64,000 nucleotides of DNA from Caldilineaceae bacterium (GTDB lineage: Bacteria; Chloroflexota; Anaerolineae; Caldilineales; Caldilineaceae), in NCBI GenBank assembly GCA_020634755.1, contig JACKBC010000001.1, forward strand, positions 186,001-250,000. The letters run 5' to 3'. Each line of letters begins with the position of its first letter. Position 1 is the stretch's first letter. The translations under genes were made by a program, and so were the position numbers. The notes below the pieces were generated by a model that searched no databases, had not been told where the DNA came from, and worked only from the letters and a program-made list of their open reading frames with translations. Below are positions 50,833-60,365 of the stretch, one piece after another.

Positions 50833-50851
50833 TGGGTTTTAGACCTGTTTT

Positions 50852-51040
50852 TTATTTCTTGGGGATGATCAGCCAGAGCACAACATAGACCAGCGGCCCC
50901 GGAATGCCCCCAGGGATCATGAGCAACAAGAACGCAATGCGAAACCAGAGTGGGTTGATGCCAAAAAAGGCGCCCAATCCGCCTGCCACACCGGCCAGCA
51001 TACCATTTTGTCTTCGTAGTTCATTTTGTGTGTTCACCAC
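50852..51040 (-). CDS. PspC-domain membrane protein
   Basis: A 62-residue protein that is a PspC domain alone: LRRQNGMLAGVAGGLGAFFG, then a membrane helix pair ending VLWLIIPKK. PspC proteins take part in membrane stress signalling (phage shock), often as sensors or toxins-antidotes; stand-alone small ones are common in Chloroflexota and Actinobacteria. The start is GTG at 51040, chosen because GAAGGAG lies 7 bases before it; the frame is open for 15 more codons upstream. Confidence 0.9.
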   Translation of the reverse strand: MVNTQNELRRQNGMLAGVAGGLGAFFGINPLWFRIAFLLLMIPGGIPGPLVYVVLWLIIPKK

Positions 51041-51408
51041 GTTTTTTCTCCTTCTATAATCATGGGATTTTGAATATTCCCGCAATTTTCATACAAGCTT
51101 CTATACTCAGCTCTAAATAAGAACCACAGTTTCATTATGCCTGTGAAACCTATCGAAAACTCCGATTCTGATCTCAACCGCAGTATAAAGTCATTTTACC
51201 TTGATACATGTGCACAGGCTGCGCATAAAGTAACACTTTTTCTTGCGAATAGTGGTGTTACTTTATCACGACCACCAGTATAACATTACGAAAACGGCGC
51301 CAAAAAGTTGCGCTTGTTTCTGCCCACTATGTTTCCCCATGGCGCTGCGATGGAATGAAAGCAACGCCTATGCAGAAATGCCTAAACATCTACTGTACAT
51401 CATATACT
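51041..51408. other. Gap upstream of PspC with a hairpin
   Basis: No gene. It holds a perfect 12-bp stem ATAAAGTAACAC / GTGTTACTTTAT at 51225-51236 and 51255-51266, with an 18-base loop. The PspC promoter must be in the right part of this gap. Confidence 0.5.
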
Positions 51409-51492
51409 CAGTACACCGCAACGGTGTGGGCGATACAGGCCTCGGTCTCGATTGGTGAGGCCAGCCGCACCTCTTACCGTTACGATCTACTG
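51409..51492 (+). repeat. 84-nt dispersed hairpin element, copy 11
   Basis: 84 bases from CAGTACACCGCAACGGTG to TTACGATCTACTG. Lies 440 bases before the GlcD-GlcF fusion gene, which has another copy (12) closer to it. Confidence 0.9.
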
Positions 51493-51496
51493 AATG

Positions 51497-51596
51497 TTAT
51501 TAATAAGAGTTACGCACTTCGGTGCTGTTCAGGAGAAGTTCGACTTCTCTCAGAAGTCGAACTTCTGGGTCAACTGCGTAACGTTTCTTATTAAGT
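51497..51596. repeat. 100-bp nested palindrome containing AGAAGTTCGACTTCT, copy 2
   Basis: Outer arms TTATTAATAAGAGTTACGCA and its near complement (TGCGTAACGTTTCTTATTAA) enclose 15-bp inner arms at 51534-51548 and 51552-51566 around the loop CTC. The inner arms are identical to those at 18749-18781. Confidence 0.85.
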
Positions 51597-51812
51597 TAAG
51601 GCCGCTTCAAGTGCGACGCACGATGCGCCACTCGAACGCCGGAGCCAAAATGCCTGACACCGTGCGACGCACTTTTCGCTAACTCAATAACATTGAACAT
51701 TTACTTTCAATGTACCGCAAGTTGGATGAGGTGTGCATAGGATTGCCCCACTTTGACGCGCATCGCCCTCTGCGCTAGAATCGATCCTAGCAATCAATCA
51801 TTTCTTTATTTT

Positions 51813-51896
51813 CAGTACACCGCAACGGTGTGTACGATATAGGTGTCGGTCTTGATTGGTGAATCCGGCCCCATCTTTTGCCGATGCGATCTACTG
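51813..51896 (+). repeat. 84-nt dispersed hairpin element, copy 12
   Basis: 84 bases from CAGTACACCGCAACGGTG to ATGCGATCTACTG. The central stem ATAGGTGTCGG / CCGGCCCCAT keeps most pairs. It ends only 37 bases before the start of the GlcD-GlcF fusion gene, so it should lie in its 5' leader or overlap its promoter. Confidence 0.92.
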
Positions 51897-51933
51897 ATTT
51901 TCAGAAACTTCCACAACCAATAGAAAGACGCTT

Positions 51934-54900
51934 ATGACCGCCCAATTGCTCACATCCCAATCCTCCTTTACGCGCGCAGACATGGGGGCGTTGCCAGCCG
52001 AAGGACGCGATCTGGTGGCCGATTTGCGGCGGGTGGTGCAGGGCGAGGTGCGTTTTGATGGCTATACGCGCATGCTCTACAGCACCGATGCCAGCCAATA
52101 TCAGATCAAGCCCATCGGCGTCGTCATCCCCAAAACCATTGCCGATGTGCAGGCCACGGTGGAGCTGGCCGCCAAGCGCGGTGTGCCCGTGTTGCCGCGC
52201 GGCGGCGGCAGCTCGCTGGCCGGGCAAGCCGTGGGCGCGGCCATTGTCATCGACTTTAGCAAATATATGAATCAAGTCGTCAATGTGGATGCGGATGCCC
52301 AGACGGCCACCGTACAGCCCGGCATCAACTTTGCGTCGCTGAACGCCCAAATGGGCAAGCACGGACTCATGATTGGCCCCGACCCGGCCAGCGCCAATCG
52401 CGCCACCATCGGCGGCAGTATTGGCAACAATGCCACCGGCAGCCACAGCATCCTCTACGGCATGATGGCCGACAACGTGCTGGAGACAGCCGTCATTTTG
52501 TCCGATGGCTCACAAGCCCGCTTTGGCCCGGTGGATGCCGATACAATAGCTGCCAAAGCGCGTTATGACAATCTGGAGGGGAAAATTTATAGAGATATCC
52601 CCAGAGTTATCCACAATGTGATGGAAGACATTGTGGATAGATTCCCCAAACACTGGCGCCGCGCCTCGGGCTATAACCTGGATCGGCTGGCCGCGGCGCT
52701 GCTGCCGCCCGCTGAACGCGCCAAACTCAGCTTCGACAGCCGCTTCCGCCCGCCCGTTTGTGACCCCACGCTCATCGACCGTTTTAATCTGGCCCAGCTC
52801 ATCACCGGCAGCGAAGGCACGCTGGCCGTTATGACCGAAGCCACGGTCAAGCTGACGCCCAAACCCAAGTTTACCGGTCTGGCCGTGGTCCACTTTGACC
52901 GGCTCATCGACTCATGTGCGGCCATTCCGGATGTGCTGGAGACCGACCCCAGCGCCTCCGAGCTGCTGGACAAAATGCTCATGGACCTGGCGCGCGCCCA
53001 GCCCGAGTGGAACAAGCGCATGGGCTTTGTGCAGGGCGATCCGCAGGCCGTGCTGTTGACCGAATATTATGGCAACAGCGAGCAGGAGGTGGCGCAAAAG
53101 CTGGCCCATTTGGAAGATCATCTGCAAAAACGGGGCTGGCGCGGCGAAATTTTACGCATCACCAACCCGGCGCAGCAGAACGAAATTTGGGAAGTGCGCA
53201 AAGCGGGCCTCAACATTTTGATGAGCCGCCGCAGCGATTACAAGGCCGTGCCAGGTATTGAGGATGTCAGCGTACCGCAAGAGCAGTTGGCCGAATATCT
53301 GGAACGCGTGCTCAACTTCTGCGGCCAGCAGGGTGATATTCCCGACGTGGCGGTCTATGCCCACGCTTCGGCAGGCTGTTTGCACGTGCGCCCGCTGCTC
53401 AACCTGAAGACGGCGCGCGGCGTAGAGTTGCTCCAATCTGTGGGCAATTTTGCCGCCGACCTGGCTGTGGAATATGGCGGCGCCATGAGCGGCGAACATG
53501 GCGATGGGCTGGCGCGCAGTTCGCTCAACCCCAAGATTTTTGGGTCCACGCTTTACGGCGCGCTGCAAGAAGTCAAGCGCACCTTTGACCCCAACAGCCT
53601 GATGAATCCCGGCAAAATTGTCGACGCGCCGCCGGTCACCGAAAATTTGCGCTTTGGCCCCAGCTATCAGACCATCACGCTGGACACGGTCTTCGATTGG
53701 GGGCAAGATGGCGGCTATGCCCCAGCCATTGAAATGTGCAACGGCGCCGGCGTCTGCCGCAAGATCAACTCGGGCTCCATGTGTCCCAGCTATATGGCCA
53801 CGCGTGATGAGAAGGACACCACCCGCGCCCGCGCCAATTCGTTGCGCAATGCGCTAGCCGGGCGCATTCCCCAAGAAGAACTCTTCTCGCCCCAGCTCTA
53901 TGATGTAATGGACCTTTGCCTGGGCTGCAAGGCGTGCAAAAGCGAGTGCCCGTCAGCGGTGGATATGGCCAAAATTAAGGCTGAATATCTGGTTCATTAT
54001 TACAAGCAAAATGGACTGCCGCTCTTTAACCGCATGATGGGGCTGCTGCCCACGCTCAATGCGCTGCTCTTTAAAACGGCGCCGGCCTTGGTTCCGCTGG
54101 TCAACACGCTGCTGAACAGCGCGCTTGCCAAAACGGTCTTTGAAAAGATCGGCGTGCATCCGGCGCGCGACTTGCCCACGTATGCGCCGCAGACATTGGA
54201 AAGTTGGTTTACAGGGCGCGGTCAAACGAAGGTCCGCCCGGGGTTGCGTCGCGACCGATCCGCCACCGAGCCCGAGAAACGCGTCATTCTTTTCCACGAT
54301 ACGTGGGCCAATTACAATGAAACTGAGATTGGGCAGGCGGCGGTGCGCGTGTTAGAAGCCGCGGGCTATCACGTACAGCTGGCGCATGGACGCAAGTGCT
54401 GTGGCCGGCCGCTTCTTACCGGCGGCCAGGCGGATAAGGCCAAGCCGTGGGTGGATCACAACGTGGCGTTGCTGGCGCCCTTTGCCAACCAGGGCATTCC
54501 CATTGTGGGCATTGAGCCGAGCTGCATTTTAACGCTGCGCGATGAATATCTCAACCTAGCCAGCGATAAACGGCGCGCCCAGATCTTGGCCGATAATGCC
54601 TATACTTTTGAAGAATTTATGGTGGCGGAAACCGAGGCCGGGCGCTTTACCCCGTCCTGGAAAGCTAATGCGGGCCAGGCGCTGCTGCACGGGCACTGTC
54701 ATCACAAAGCCATGGTGGGCAACGAACCCACAGTGGCCGCGCTCAAAGCTGCTGGCTATGCTGTCTCGGTGATTCCCAGCGGTTGCTGCGGTATGGCGGG
54801 CGATTTTGGCTACGAATTAGACCATTACGAGGTGAGCCGCAAAGTGGGCGAGGATCGGCTCTTCCCTGCCGTGCGGGCGGCCGAAGCCGATACCACCATT

Positions 54901-54999
54901 GTGGCCAGCGGCACGAGCTGCCGTCACCAGATCGGCCACTTTACTGAGCGCCAACCAGTCCATCTGATTCAGGCGCTGGCGCGGGTGATTGAGGAGTAG
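51934..54999 (+). CDS. FAD-linked oxidase fused to Fe-S subunit (GlcD-GlcF type; D-2-hydroxyacid dehydrogenase)
   Basis: A 1,021-residue fusion. Residues about 30-570 are a VAO-type FAD domain (PRGGGSSLAGQAVG for FAD, GGSIGNNATGSHSILYG, then the GlcD C-terminal cap). Residues about 595-670 hold two 4Fe-4S clusters (CNGAGVCRKINSGSMCPS and CLGCKACKSECP). The last third has two CCG domains (GRKCCGRPLL about 822, GCCGMAGDFGYE about 950), as in GlcF/HdrB. Such proteins oxidise D-lactate, glycolate or D-2-hydroxyglutarate and pass electrons to the quinone pool or to ETF. Hairpin copy 12 lies in the leader. The stop codon is part of a palindrome shared with the convergent RNase D gene. Confidence 0.93.
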   Translation: MTAQLLTSQSSFTRADMGALPAEGRDLVADLRRVVQGEVRFDGYTRMLYSTDASQYQIKPIGVVIPKTIADVQATVELAAKRGVPVLPRGGGSSLAGQAVGAAIVIDFSKYMNQVVNVDADAQTATVQPGINFASLNAQMGKHGLMIGPDPASANRATIGGSIGNNATGSHSILYGMMADNVLETAVILSDGSQARFGPVDADTIAAKARYDNLEGKIYRDIPRVIHNVMEDIVDRFPKHWRRASGYNLDRLAAALLPPAERAKLSFDSRFRPPVCDPTLIDRFNLAQLITGSEGTLAVMTEATVKLTPKPKFTGLAVVHFDRLIDSCAAIPDVLETDPSASELLDKMLMDLARAQPEWNKRMGFVQGDPQAVLLTEYYGNSEQEVAQKLAHLEDHLQKRGWRGEILRITNPAQQNEIWEVRKAGLNILMSRRSDYKAVPGIEDVSVPQEQLAEYLERVLNFCGQQGDIPDVAVYAHASAGCLHVRPLLNLKTARGVELLQSVGNFAADLAVEYGGAMSGEHGDGLARSSLNPKIFGSTLYGALQEVKRTFDPNSLMNPGKIVDAPPVTENLRFGPSYQTITLDTVFDWGQDGGYAPAIEMCNGAGVCRKINSGSMCPSYMATRDEKDTTRARANSLRNALAGRIPQEELFSPQLYDVMDLCLGCKACKSECPSAVDMAKIKAEYLVHYYKQNGLPLFNRMMGLLPTLNALLFKTAPALVPLVNTLLNSALAKTVFEKIGVHPARDLPTYAPQTLESWFTGRGQTKVRPGLRRDRSATEPEKRVILFHDTWANYNETEIGQAAVRVLEAAGYHVQLAHGRKCCGRPLLTGGQADKAKPWVDHNVALLAPFANQGIPIVGIEPSCILTLRDEYLNLASDKRRAQILADNAYTFEEFMVAETEAGRFTPSWKANAGQALLHGHCHHKAMVGNEPTVAALKAAGYAVSVIPSGCCGMAGDFGYELDHYEVSRKVGEDRLFPAVRAAEADTTIVASGTSCRHQIGHFTERQPVHLIQALARVIEE

Positions 55000-55054
55000 G
55001 ACAAGTTCCTAACTTGTCCCCTGCTGCGCAAGACAAGTTAGGAAACTCGTCCTA
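54997..55054. terminator. Palindrome shared by the ends of GlcD-GlcF and RNase D genes
   Basis: Arms TAGGACAAGTTCCTAACTTG (left, 54997-55018) and a near complement (right, 55032-55054). The left arm contains the stop codon of the fusion gene; the right arm contains the last codons and the stop of the convergent RNase D gene. It probably stops transcription from both sides. Confidence 0.8.
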
Positions 55055-56258
55055 CAATCTTAAAAATCTCTGGCCCATAGGTATGGGCGCGCCAGGCACC
55101 AATTTCAGGGATCTCTTGCAGGGCGCATTCGGTGGTGGGTTGGCGCATGGCAATGGTGAGCAGCGTGTCATTGCTGAAGACAATGTCTGGGTCGACGCCG
55201 CGCTCGCTGGCGCGTTGCGTGCGCCAATGGCGCAGTGCATCGTAACGCGCCAGCACGTCAGAATCCAACAAGGATTCGGGGCGTGGCTTCTGTTCAGGCG
55301 GCTCGGGCAGCGGACGGTTGGCGCTCTCTTGCACGGTGTGCAAAATGGCCTTGGCATAGCGCGATGTTTGGGCGCCGCCAATGCCTTGGATGCTGCGCAG
55401 CTTTTTGGTGGTGGTGGGTCGCCGCGCGGCAATTTGCGCCAGCACGGCATCGGTGACAATTTTGAACGGCGGCCGATTCTGGCGTTGGGCCTCCTGCTCA
55501 CGCCACAGCCAGAGGGCTTCTAGCACGGCGGTATCTTTGCGGTCCACTTTGCGCGTCACGCGCATCTGCCAAAAGGAACGCTCGCTGGGTGTTCGCTCCT
55601 GAAAATCAATGTGCGAAAGCAGCTCAAAAGCTTCTTGGGCTTCCTCCAAACGCCCACGCTGCGCCAGCTCGTTCAGCTGAATTTGGCGCAGGGCTAGCAG
55701 AAAATGGGTGTCCATCTGGGCGTAGGTAATTTGCTCGGACGTGAGCGGGCGGCGCCCCCAATTGGTAAGCTGCATTTTTTTATCACTCACAATGCCAAAA
55801 TGATCTTCAAGCAAGCGGGCCAACCCAGAATATTGCCAGCCCAAAATACGCGCCGCCAGTTGCGTATCGAAAATGTGATTAAATGAAAAGCCAAAGTCGC
55901 GCTGCATGGTTAAAATGTCATTGCTCGCCGCATGTAGAATGATCTCTTTGGTGGGATCAGACAGCACGTCATCAAGCTCACTAAATTCGGTAAAACGCAA
56001 CGGGTCAAGCAGATAATCAGCGACGTTGAGATCAGTTTCGGCAACCGTAGCGGTGTTACTATCTGCGGTGTTACCATTGACAATGGCGGTGGAGATTTGA
56101 ATCAGACAGACTTTGGGATAATAGCTATAGAGGCTATCGCTTTCGGTGTCTATCGCAATAATAGGTTGGGAGCGCAGATGCGCCATCATTTCGGCAAAGG
56201 TGGCAACGTTGTGTACAAGCGTGGGCGCGCCCAAATGTGAAGGCTTTTGATTATCCAT
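55038..56258 (-). CDS. rnd: Ribonuclease D-like 3'-5' exonuclease with HRDC domains
   Basis: About 406 residues. DEDD catalytic residues lie in IAIDTESDSLYSYY (D and E), LHAASNDILTM (D) and YAQMDTHFLL (Y and D). HRDC-like regions follow at about 215-290 and 330-400. RNase D trims the 3' ends of tRNAs and other small RNAs. A Thr/Ala/Asn-rich insertion (NGNTADSNTATVAETD) sits in the exonuclease domain at about 60-75 and is not usual. The start is ATG at 56258, or possibly TTG at 56303. The last codons come from the shared palindrome. Confidence 0.9.
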   Translation of the reverse strand: MDNQKPSHLGAPTLVHNVATFAEMMAHLRSQPIIAIDTESDSLYSYYPKVCLIQISTAIVNGNTADSNTATVAETDLNVADYLLDPLRFTEFSELDDVLSDPTKEIILHAASNDILTMQRDFGFSFNHIFDTQLAARILGWQYSGLARLLEDHFGIVSDKKMQLTNWGRRPLTSEQITYAQMDTHFLLALRQIQLNELAQRGRLEEAQEAFELLSHIDFQERTPSERSFWQMRVTRKVDRKDTAVLEALWLWREQEAQRQNRPPFKIVTDAVLAQIAARRPTTTKKLRSIQGIGGAQTSRYAKAILHTVQESANRPLPEPPEQKPRPESLLDSDVLARYDALRHWRTQRASERGVDPDIVFSNDTLLTIAMRQPTTECALQEIPEIGAWRAHTYGPEIFKIVGRVS

Positions 56259-56403
56259 AGAGAAAGTTTGTGGCTCTGATAGAACGATAGGAAATTGAAT
56301 CAAGCAAAAGGGTTTATCTCTGGGTCTCCAAGGGGATACACCGGTCCATGCAGCTTCATGTTACTCGTGCATTACGATTGTGTCAAACAGGAAATCGATC
56401 AAT

Positions 56404-58758
56404 ATGAAAAAACAATTGCTTTTGCGCATCTTGTGCAGGTTCGTGGTTGTATTGGGTTGGGCTGGGCTGGCGTTTGGCGCGACGGAGCAGGTTTATGCCC
56501 AAACGGTAGATTGGCCGCAGCTAACGGTCAACGTGGTCAACAGCGGCGCTGTGGCGCCCATGTTTCTGACCAACGCCCATGATGGCAGTGGACGTATTTT
56601 TGTGGTGGAGCGCGCCGGCGCCATTCGCATTATGCAAAACGGCGTTTTACGCCCCACACCTTTTCTAGATATTAGCGACCACGTTTATACCCAGGGTGAA
56701 TGTGGCCTTTTGAGCGTGGCTTTTCCGCCCGATTATAAGGATAAGGGCGTTTTTTATGTGTACTATAGCCACAATGTTGATCTGGTGGCGGGGAGCCACG
56801 ATACAAAATGCGATACGGTGGTGGCCAAATTCAGCTTGACCAGCGATCCCAATGTGGCTGATGCCGCCAGCGAATCGCGCATTCTGGTGCTGGATCAGCC
56901 CTTTCATAACCACAACGGCGGTCAGCTTGCCTTTGGGCCAGATGGCTATCTGTACATTGGCCTGGGCGATGGCGGCGATCACAAAGATCCGCTGGGCAAT
57001 GGCCAGAATAAGAGTACGCTCTGGGGCTCTATTCTGCGGCTGGATGTGGAAACGCAAAATGGCAATGCGCCCGATTGTACCAATTTGACCGCCGTCACCA
57101 ATTACCGCATCCCGGCGGATAACCCGCTGGTCGATGGGCCAGGCGGCGCTTGCGATGAGATCTGGGCCTATGGCCTGCGCAACCCGTGGCGCTACTCTTT
57201 CGATAGCTTGACGGGCGATCTCTATATTGGCGACGTGGGTCAGGATGATTACGAAGAGATTGACTTTCAAGAGGCAGCCAGCGGTGGAGGCGAAAATTAC
57301 GGCTGGAACGTCATGGAAGGGCGCCACTGCTTTGATCACAAAGAGAACTGTGATCAGGATGGCTTGACCATGCCGCTTAAAGAGTATGCCCACATCACTG
57401 ATTTTGCGGTGGCCGGCGGCTATGTCTATCGCGGTACGGTCTTCCCGCGCATGCAGGGCGTTTATTTTTATGGAGACTATGTTTCCGGCCGGATTTGGGG
57501 GCTGAAAAATGAAAATGGCGTTTGGGAATGGGCGGAACTGGCCGACACCGACGCGCGCATCACCTCCTTTGGCGTTGATGAGGTGGGCAATATCTATATG
57601 CTGGATTACAACAATCGCATTTTCATGTTGAGCGATCCCAGCATGATGACCGTGAACAGCCAAATATTTCTGCCCATTGCCAACCGGGACTCTGCCAACG
57701 CTGGCCCCGGTGAAGGCATCCCTACCCCCACTCCCGTACCGGGCAACGGCGAGCTCGAATGGGATCCGCGGCTGGATCAGCGCACGGTACAGTTGACAAC
57801 TGCGCAACCCAGCCCTGGCCAGGGATATTGGAAGCTGATCAAAGGCGTTTGGTACGATGTGACAGAATCGGAGGGGCGCCACCATATCTTTGTGGATACG
57901 CTCGACCCGAACAGCGCGCGCCAGAGCGACGTACCGGTATTGATTAGCTGGCCAGACGGCAATTCGACCATTAACACGCAGCTTAAACCCGGTGAAGAAT
58001 ACGCAGCCGATTATGGCATGTTCTCTGTGGGCTATGAATATTCAGCCCGGCCCGACGATGGCGCCCCAGCCGATACGGTGAGCCGGCTGGGGATGGGCAC
58101 CGTTGAAGAGCCATTTATTGCTCACCACACCAGCTACGGCTTTACGTGGCAGTGGACCATTGCGCAAGGCAGTGGTCCGCCCACACCCACCCCCGTGGTT
58201 ACCGCCACGGGCACACCCACCGTTACGGTCACGCCCACCTTCACGCTTACACCTACCCTCACCGTTACGCCCACTGTCACTCTTACACCCACTGTCACCC
58301 TTACGCCCAGCATCACCGTTACACCCACTAGCACGCCCACCTTTACCCCAACGCCGTTACCGACCAGCACCCATACGCCCACGGCAACGCCAACCACCAC
58401 GCCGTCGTTACTCTTTAGCCGCGCCCAATTGGATGGACCGTGCCAGCCAGGCAATACGGCCAACAAGCGCACCGATTTTACGGGCACGGTTTACTGGAAT
58501 AATCAGCCCGCCGATGGCTATCGCGTCGTTTTTAGCTATGAACCGGATGGCAACTGGTCCACACAGCCGGTGACCAGCGGCCCCTCTCCAGCCGGAGTCT
58601 ATACACACATCATCAGCATTACGTTCTTCCGCCCCGGAACCTGGTATACTTGGCTTGTAGATGCAGCGGGCGTCCGCATTTCGCCTATGGCCACATTTAC
58701 CAGCGACGGTGATGCCAATACCTGTAATCATGCAATCATCAACTTTTATGGACCGTAA
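56404..58758 (+). CDS. Secreted PQQ-type sugar dehydrogenase with Thr-Pro linker
   Basis: A 784-residue exported protein. A signal peptide (1-36) precedes a glucose/sorbosone-dehydrogenase propeller (about 45-420): VVERAGAIRIMQNG, HNHNGGQLAFGPDGYLYIGL, GDGGDHKDP, WAYGLRNPWRYSFD and ENYGWNVMEGRHC fit soluble aldose-sugar dehydrogenases that use PQQ and Ca. A domain of about 140 residues follows, then a Thr/Pro/Val linker (about 600-675) and a C-terminal sandwich of about 110 residues with two cysteines. It should oxidise sugars outside the cell. No PQQ synthesis gene is in view. ATG at 56404 follows AGGAAATCG. Such linkers are frequent in Chloroflexota secreted proteins. Confidence 0.9.
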   Translation: MKKQLLLRILCRFVVVLGWAGLAFGATEQVYAQTVDWPQLTVNVVNSGAVAPMFLTNAHDGSGRIFVVERAGAIRIMQNGVLRPTPFLDISDHVYTQGECGLLSVAFPPDYKDKGVFYVYYSHNVDLVAGSHDTKCDTVVAKFSLTSDPNVADAASESRILVLDQPFHNHNGGQLAFGPDGYLYIGLGDGGDHKDPLGNGQNKSTLWGSILRLDVETQNGNAPDCTNLTAVTNYRIPADNPLVDGPGGACDEIWAYGLRNPWRYSFDSLTGDLYIGDVGQDDYEEIDFQEAASGGGENYGWNVMEGRHCFDHKENCDQDGLTMPLKEYAHITDFAVAGGYVYRGTVFPRMQGVYFYGDYVSGRIWGLKNENGVWEWAELADTDARITSFGVDEVGNIYMLDYNNRIFMLSDPSMMTVNSQIFLPIANRDSANAGPGEGIPTPTPVPGNGELEWDPRLDQRTVQLTTAQPSPGQGYWKLIKGVWYDVTESEGRHHIFVDTLDPNSARQSDVPVLISWPDGNSTINTQLKPGEEYAADYGMFSVGYEYSARPDDGAPADTVSRLGMGTVEEPFIAHHTSYGFTWQWTIAQGSGPPTPTPVVTATGTPTVTVTPTFTLTPTLTVTPTVTLTPTVTLTPSITVTPTSTPTFTPTPLPTSTHTPTATPTTTPSLLFSRAQLDGPCQPGNTANKRTDFTGTVYWNNQPADGYRVVFSYEPDGNWSTQPVTSGPSPAGVYTHIISITFFRPGTWYTWLVDAAGVRISPMATFTSDGDANTCNHAIINFYGP

Positions 58759-58767
58759 TTATCACTT

Positions 58768-59748
58768 ATGATTCGCACGCTCTATCGCCACCGCAGTGGC
58801 ACGCAACTCATGAACCTACCGGGCGATCAGCTGCTGGCCGCCGTGCAAGATAAACAGGCGCGCCTCTGGATCGACATGCAGCAGCCCACAGACGCCGAAG
58901 CCAAACTAGTGCTGGAAGAGGCGTTTCACTTTCATCCGCTGAGCATTGAAGATACGCTCAGCGATGTCCACACGCCCAAAATGGATGATTATGGGCGCTA
59001 TCTCTATTTGGTGCTGCACGCCATTAGCATGGGCGACGAACGCATGGATATCCACACCAAAGAGCTGGATGTTTTTGTGGGCGCCAACTTTTTGATCACC
59101 GTCCACGAACAGTCCATGTCGGTCATCGATGCCTTTTGGAACGAAGAACATCATCAATCCAAAGGGCTGGCGCGCGGACCAGTCCATTTGCTCTACGAGC
59201 TGATGGACAAGCAAATTGATGCCTATATCCCGCTCATCGACCGCTTTGAAGAGCGGCTGGAAGAGCTGGGCGATCTGATTTTTGCCAATGGCAAACAGAA
59301 TGAAAAGGCGCTCCTCAACGACATATTAACGGCCAAAAGCAGCGCGCTGCGCATGCGGCGCACTCTGCGGCCCCAAAGCGACATTATGGAAAAGCTGGCC
59401 TGGAATGAATATGGCGTCATTCCACACGACGCACGCATCTATTTCCAGGATGTATATGATCATCTCTTTCGCCTTTCCGAGCTGGCAGACAGCATGCGCG
59501 ATTTGGCCGGCAGCACGATTGAAACCCATCTAACGCTGGTCAACAACCGCATGAATGAGATCATGAAGGTGCTGACCATGATCTCGACCATCTTCATTCC
59601 GCTGGGCTTTATTGCCAGCGTCTACGGCATGAATTTTCACTATATGCCCGAATTAGACAGCGTTTGGACCTACCCGACGATCTGGATTCTCTTTTTTTTA
59701 ATTGCCGGTGGTATGATTTGGATGTTTCGCCGCCGCGGCTGGATCTAA
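58768..59748 (+). CDS. corA: CorA-type magnesium/cobalt transporter
   Basis: A 326-residue CorA/ZntB-family channel. The long N-terminal soluble part ends in a helix (RMNEIMKVLTMISTIFIPLG) that leads into the first membrane helix, and the pore signature YGMNF follows at about 287, then the second helix and a basic tail FRRRGW. It takes up Mg2+ (and Co2+ or Ni2+) down the membrane potential as a homopentamer. It starts 10 bases after the dehydrogenase stop with no clear ribosome binding site, and the next gene follows at 5 bases, so it may be in a transcript with both. Confidence 0.95.
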   Translation: MIRTLYRHRSGTQLMNLPGDQLLAAVQDKQARLWIDMQQPTDAEAKLVLEEAFHFHPLSIEDTLSDVHTPKMDDYGRYLYLVLHAISMGDERMDIHTKELDVFVGANFLITVHEQSMSVIDAFWNEEHHQSKGLARGPVHLLYELMDKQIDAYIPLIDRFEERLEELGDLIFANGKQNEKALLNDILTAKSSALRMRRTLRPQSDIMEKLAWNEYGVIPHDARIYFQDVYDHLFRLSELADSMRDLAGSTIETHLTLVNNRMNEIMKVLTMISTIFIPLGFIASVYGMNFHYMPELDSVWTYPTIWILFFLIAGGMIWMFRRRGWI

Positions 59749-59753
59749 TAATC

Positions 59754-60296
59754 ATGGCTTACTTCTGGATTGAAAATCAAAATTTGCAAGAATCTGGGCG
59801 CTTGCCCCAAGGGGCGCAGCCATTTGCGCAGGTCGGCCCGCGCCTGCTGCCGCCCCAAATTAGCGCGCTGCACCAGGCATTTGGCCAATGGGGCGCATTG
59901 GGCTTTTCACCAGGGGAAATTCGAGCGCCACGCATTTGGCTAACGACCAGCTCAACACCGGTTTTTCAATTTGCCAATGGCCGTCACCCCCAACGGCTTA
60001 TGCAAGTGGGGCTGGCGCGCGAACTGGCGGCCTGGCTGGTGCTGTTGGATGGCTACATGGAAACCTTTGTCGTCATCGCTCGGGCGCGCGCCCACTGGAA
60101 TGTCGATGAATTGGCCCACGCCCTGGTCTTCATGACGCCCGCCTATTTGCCGCCGGAACTCACCAACGGCGCCAGCGCCGCGCATCAGTGGCAACGCACA
60201 GCGCAAGCGCTGGCCACCGCCGTGGCCGATGGACCGCTGGCCGGCGCGCCGTCTGATCAACATTGGCAGGAAATTAGTAGAGGAGTAGGGGAGTAG
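59754..60296 (+). CDS. Hypothetical protein
   Basis: A 180-residue soluble protein with no family I can name. It is rich in Ala, Gln and Pro; conserved-looking parts are PRIWLTTSSTPVFQFANGRH and LARELAAWLVLLDGYMETFV. The start is ATG at 59754, 5 bases after corA, suggesting co-expression. Its last six codons come from an 8-bp tandem repeat, which then fills the gap before the Nudix gene. Confidence 0.75.
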   Translation: MAYFWIENQNLQESGRLPQGAQPFAQVGPRLLPPQISALHQAFGQWGALGFSPGEIRAPRIWLTTSSTPVFQFANGRHPQRLMQVGLARELAAWLVLLDGYMETFVVIARARAHWNVDELAHALVFMTPAYLPPELTNGASAAHQWQRTAQALATAVADGPLAGAPSDQHWQEISRGVGE

Positions 60297-60329
60297 GGGA
60301 GTAGCGGAGTAGGGGAGTAGGGGAGTAGA
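60282..60329 (+). repeat. 8-bp tandem repeat, six units, before Nudix gene
   Basis: Six units of GGAGTAGG (third and sixth with one change). The stop codon of the upstream gene is inside the array. Eight is not a multiple of three, so a unit change before the stop would shift the end of that protein. The purine-rich repeats could also offer several weak ribosome binding sites, but the next start is 36 bases away. Confidence 0.93.
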
Positions 60330-60365
60330 GAAGAGTCTCCCCGCCTCTACGTTCCACTGTAAATC

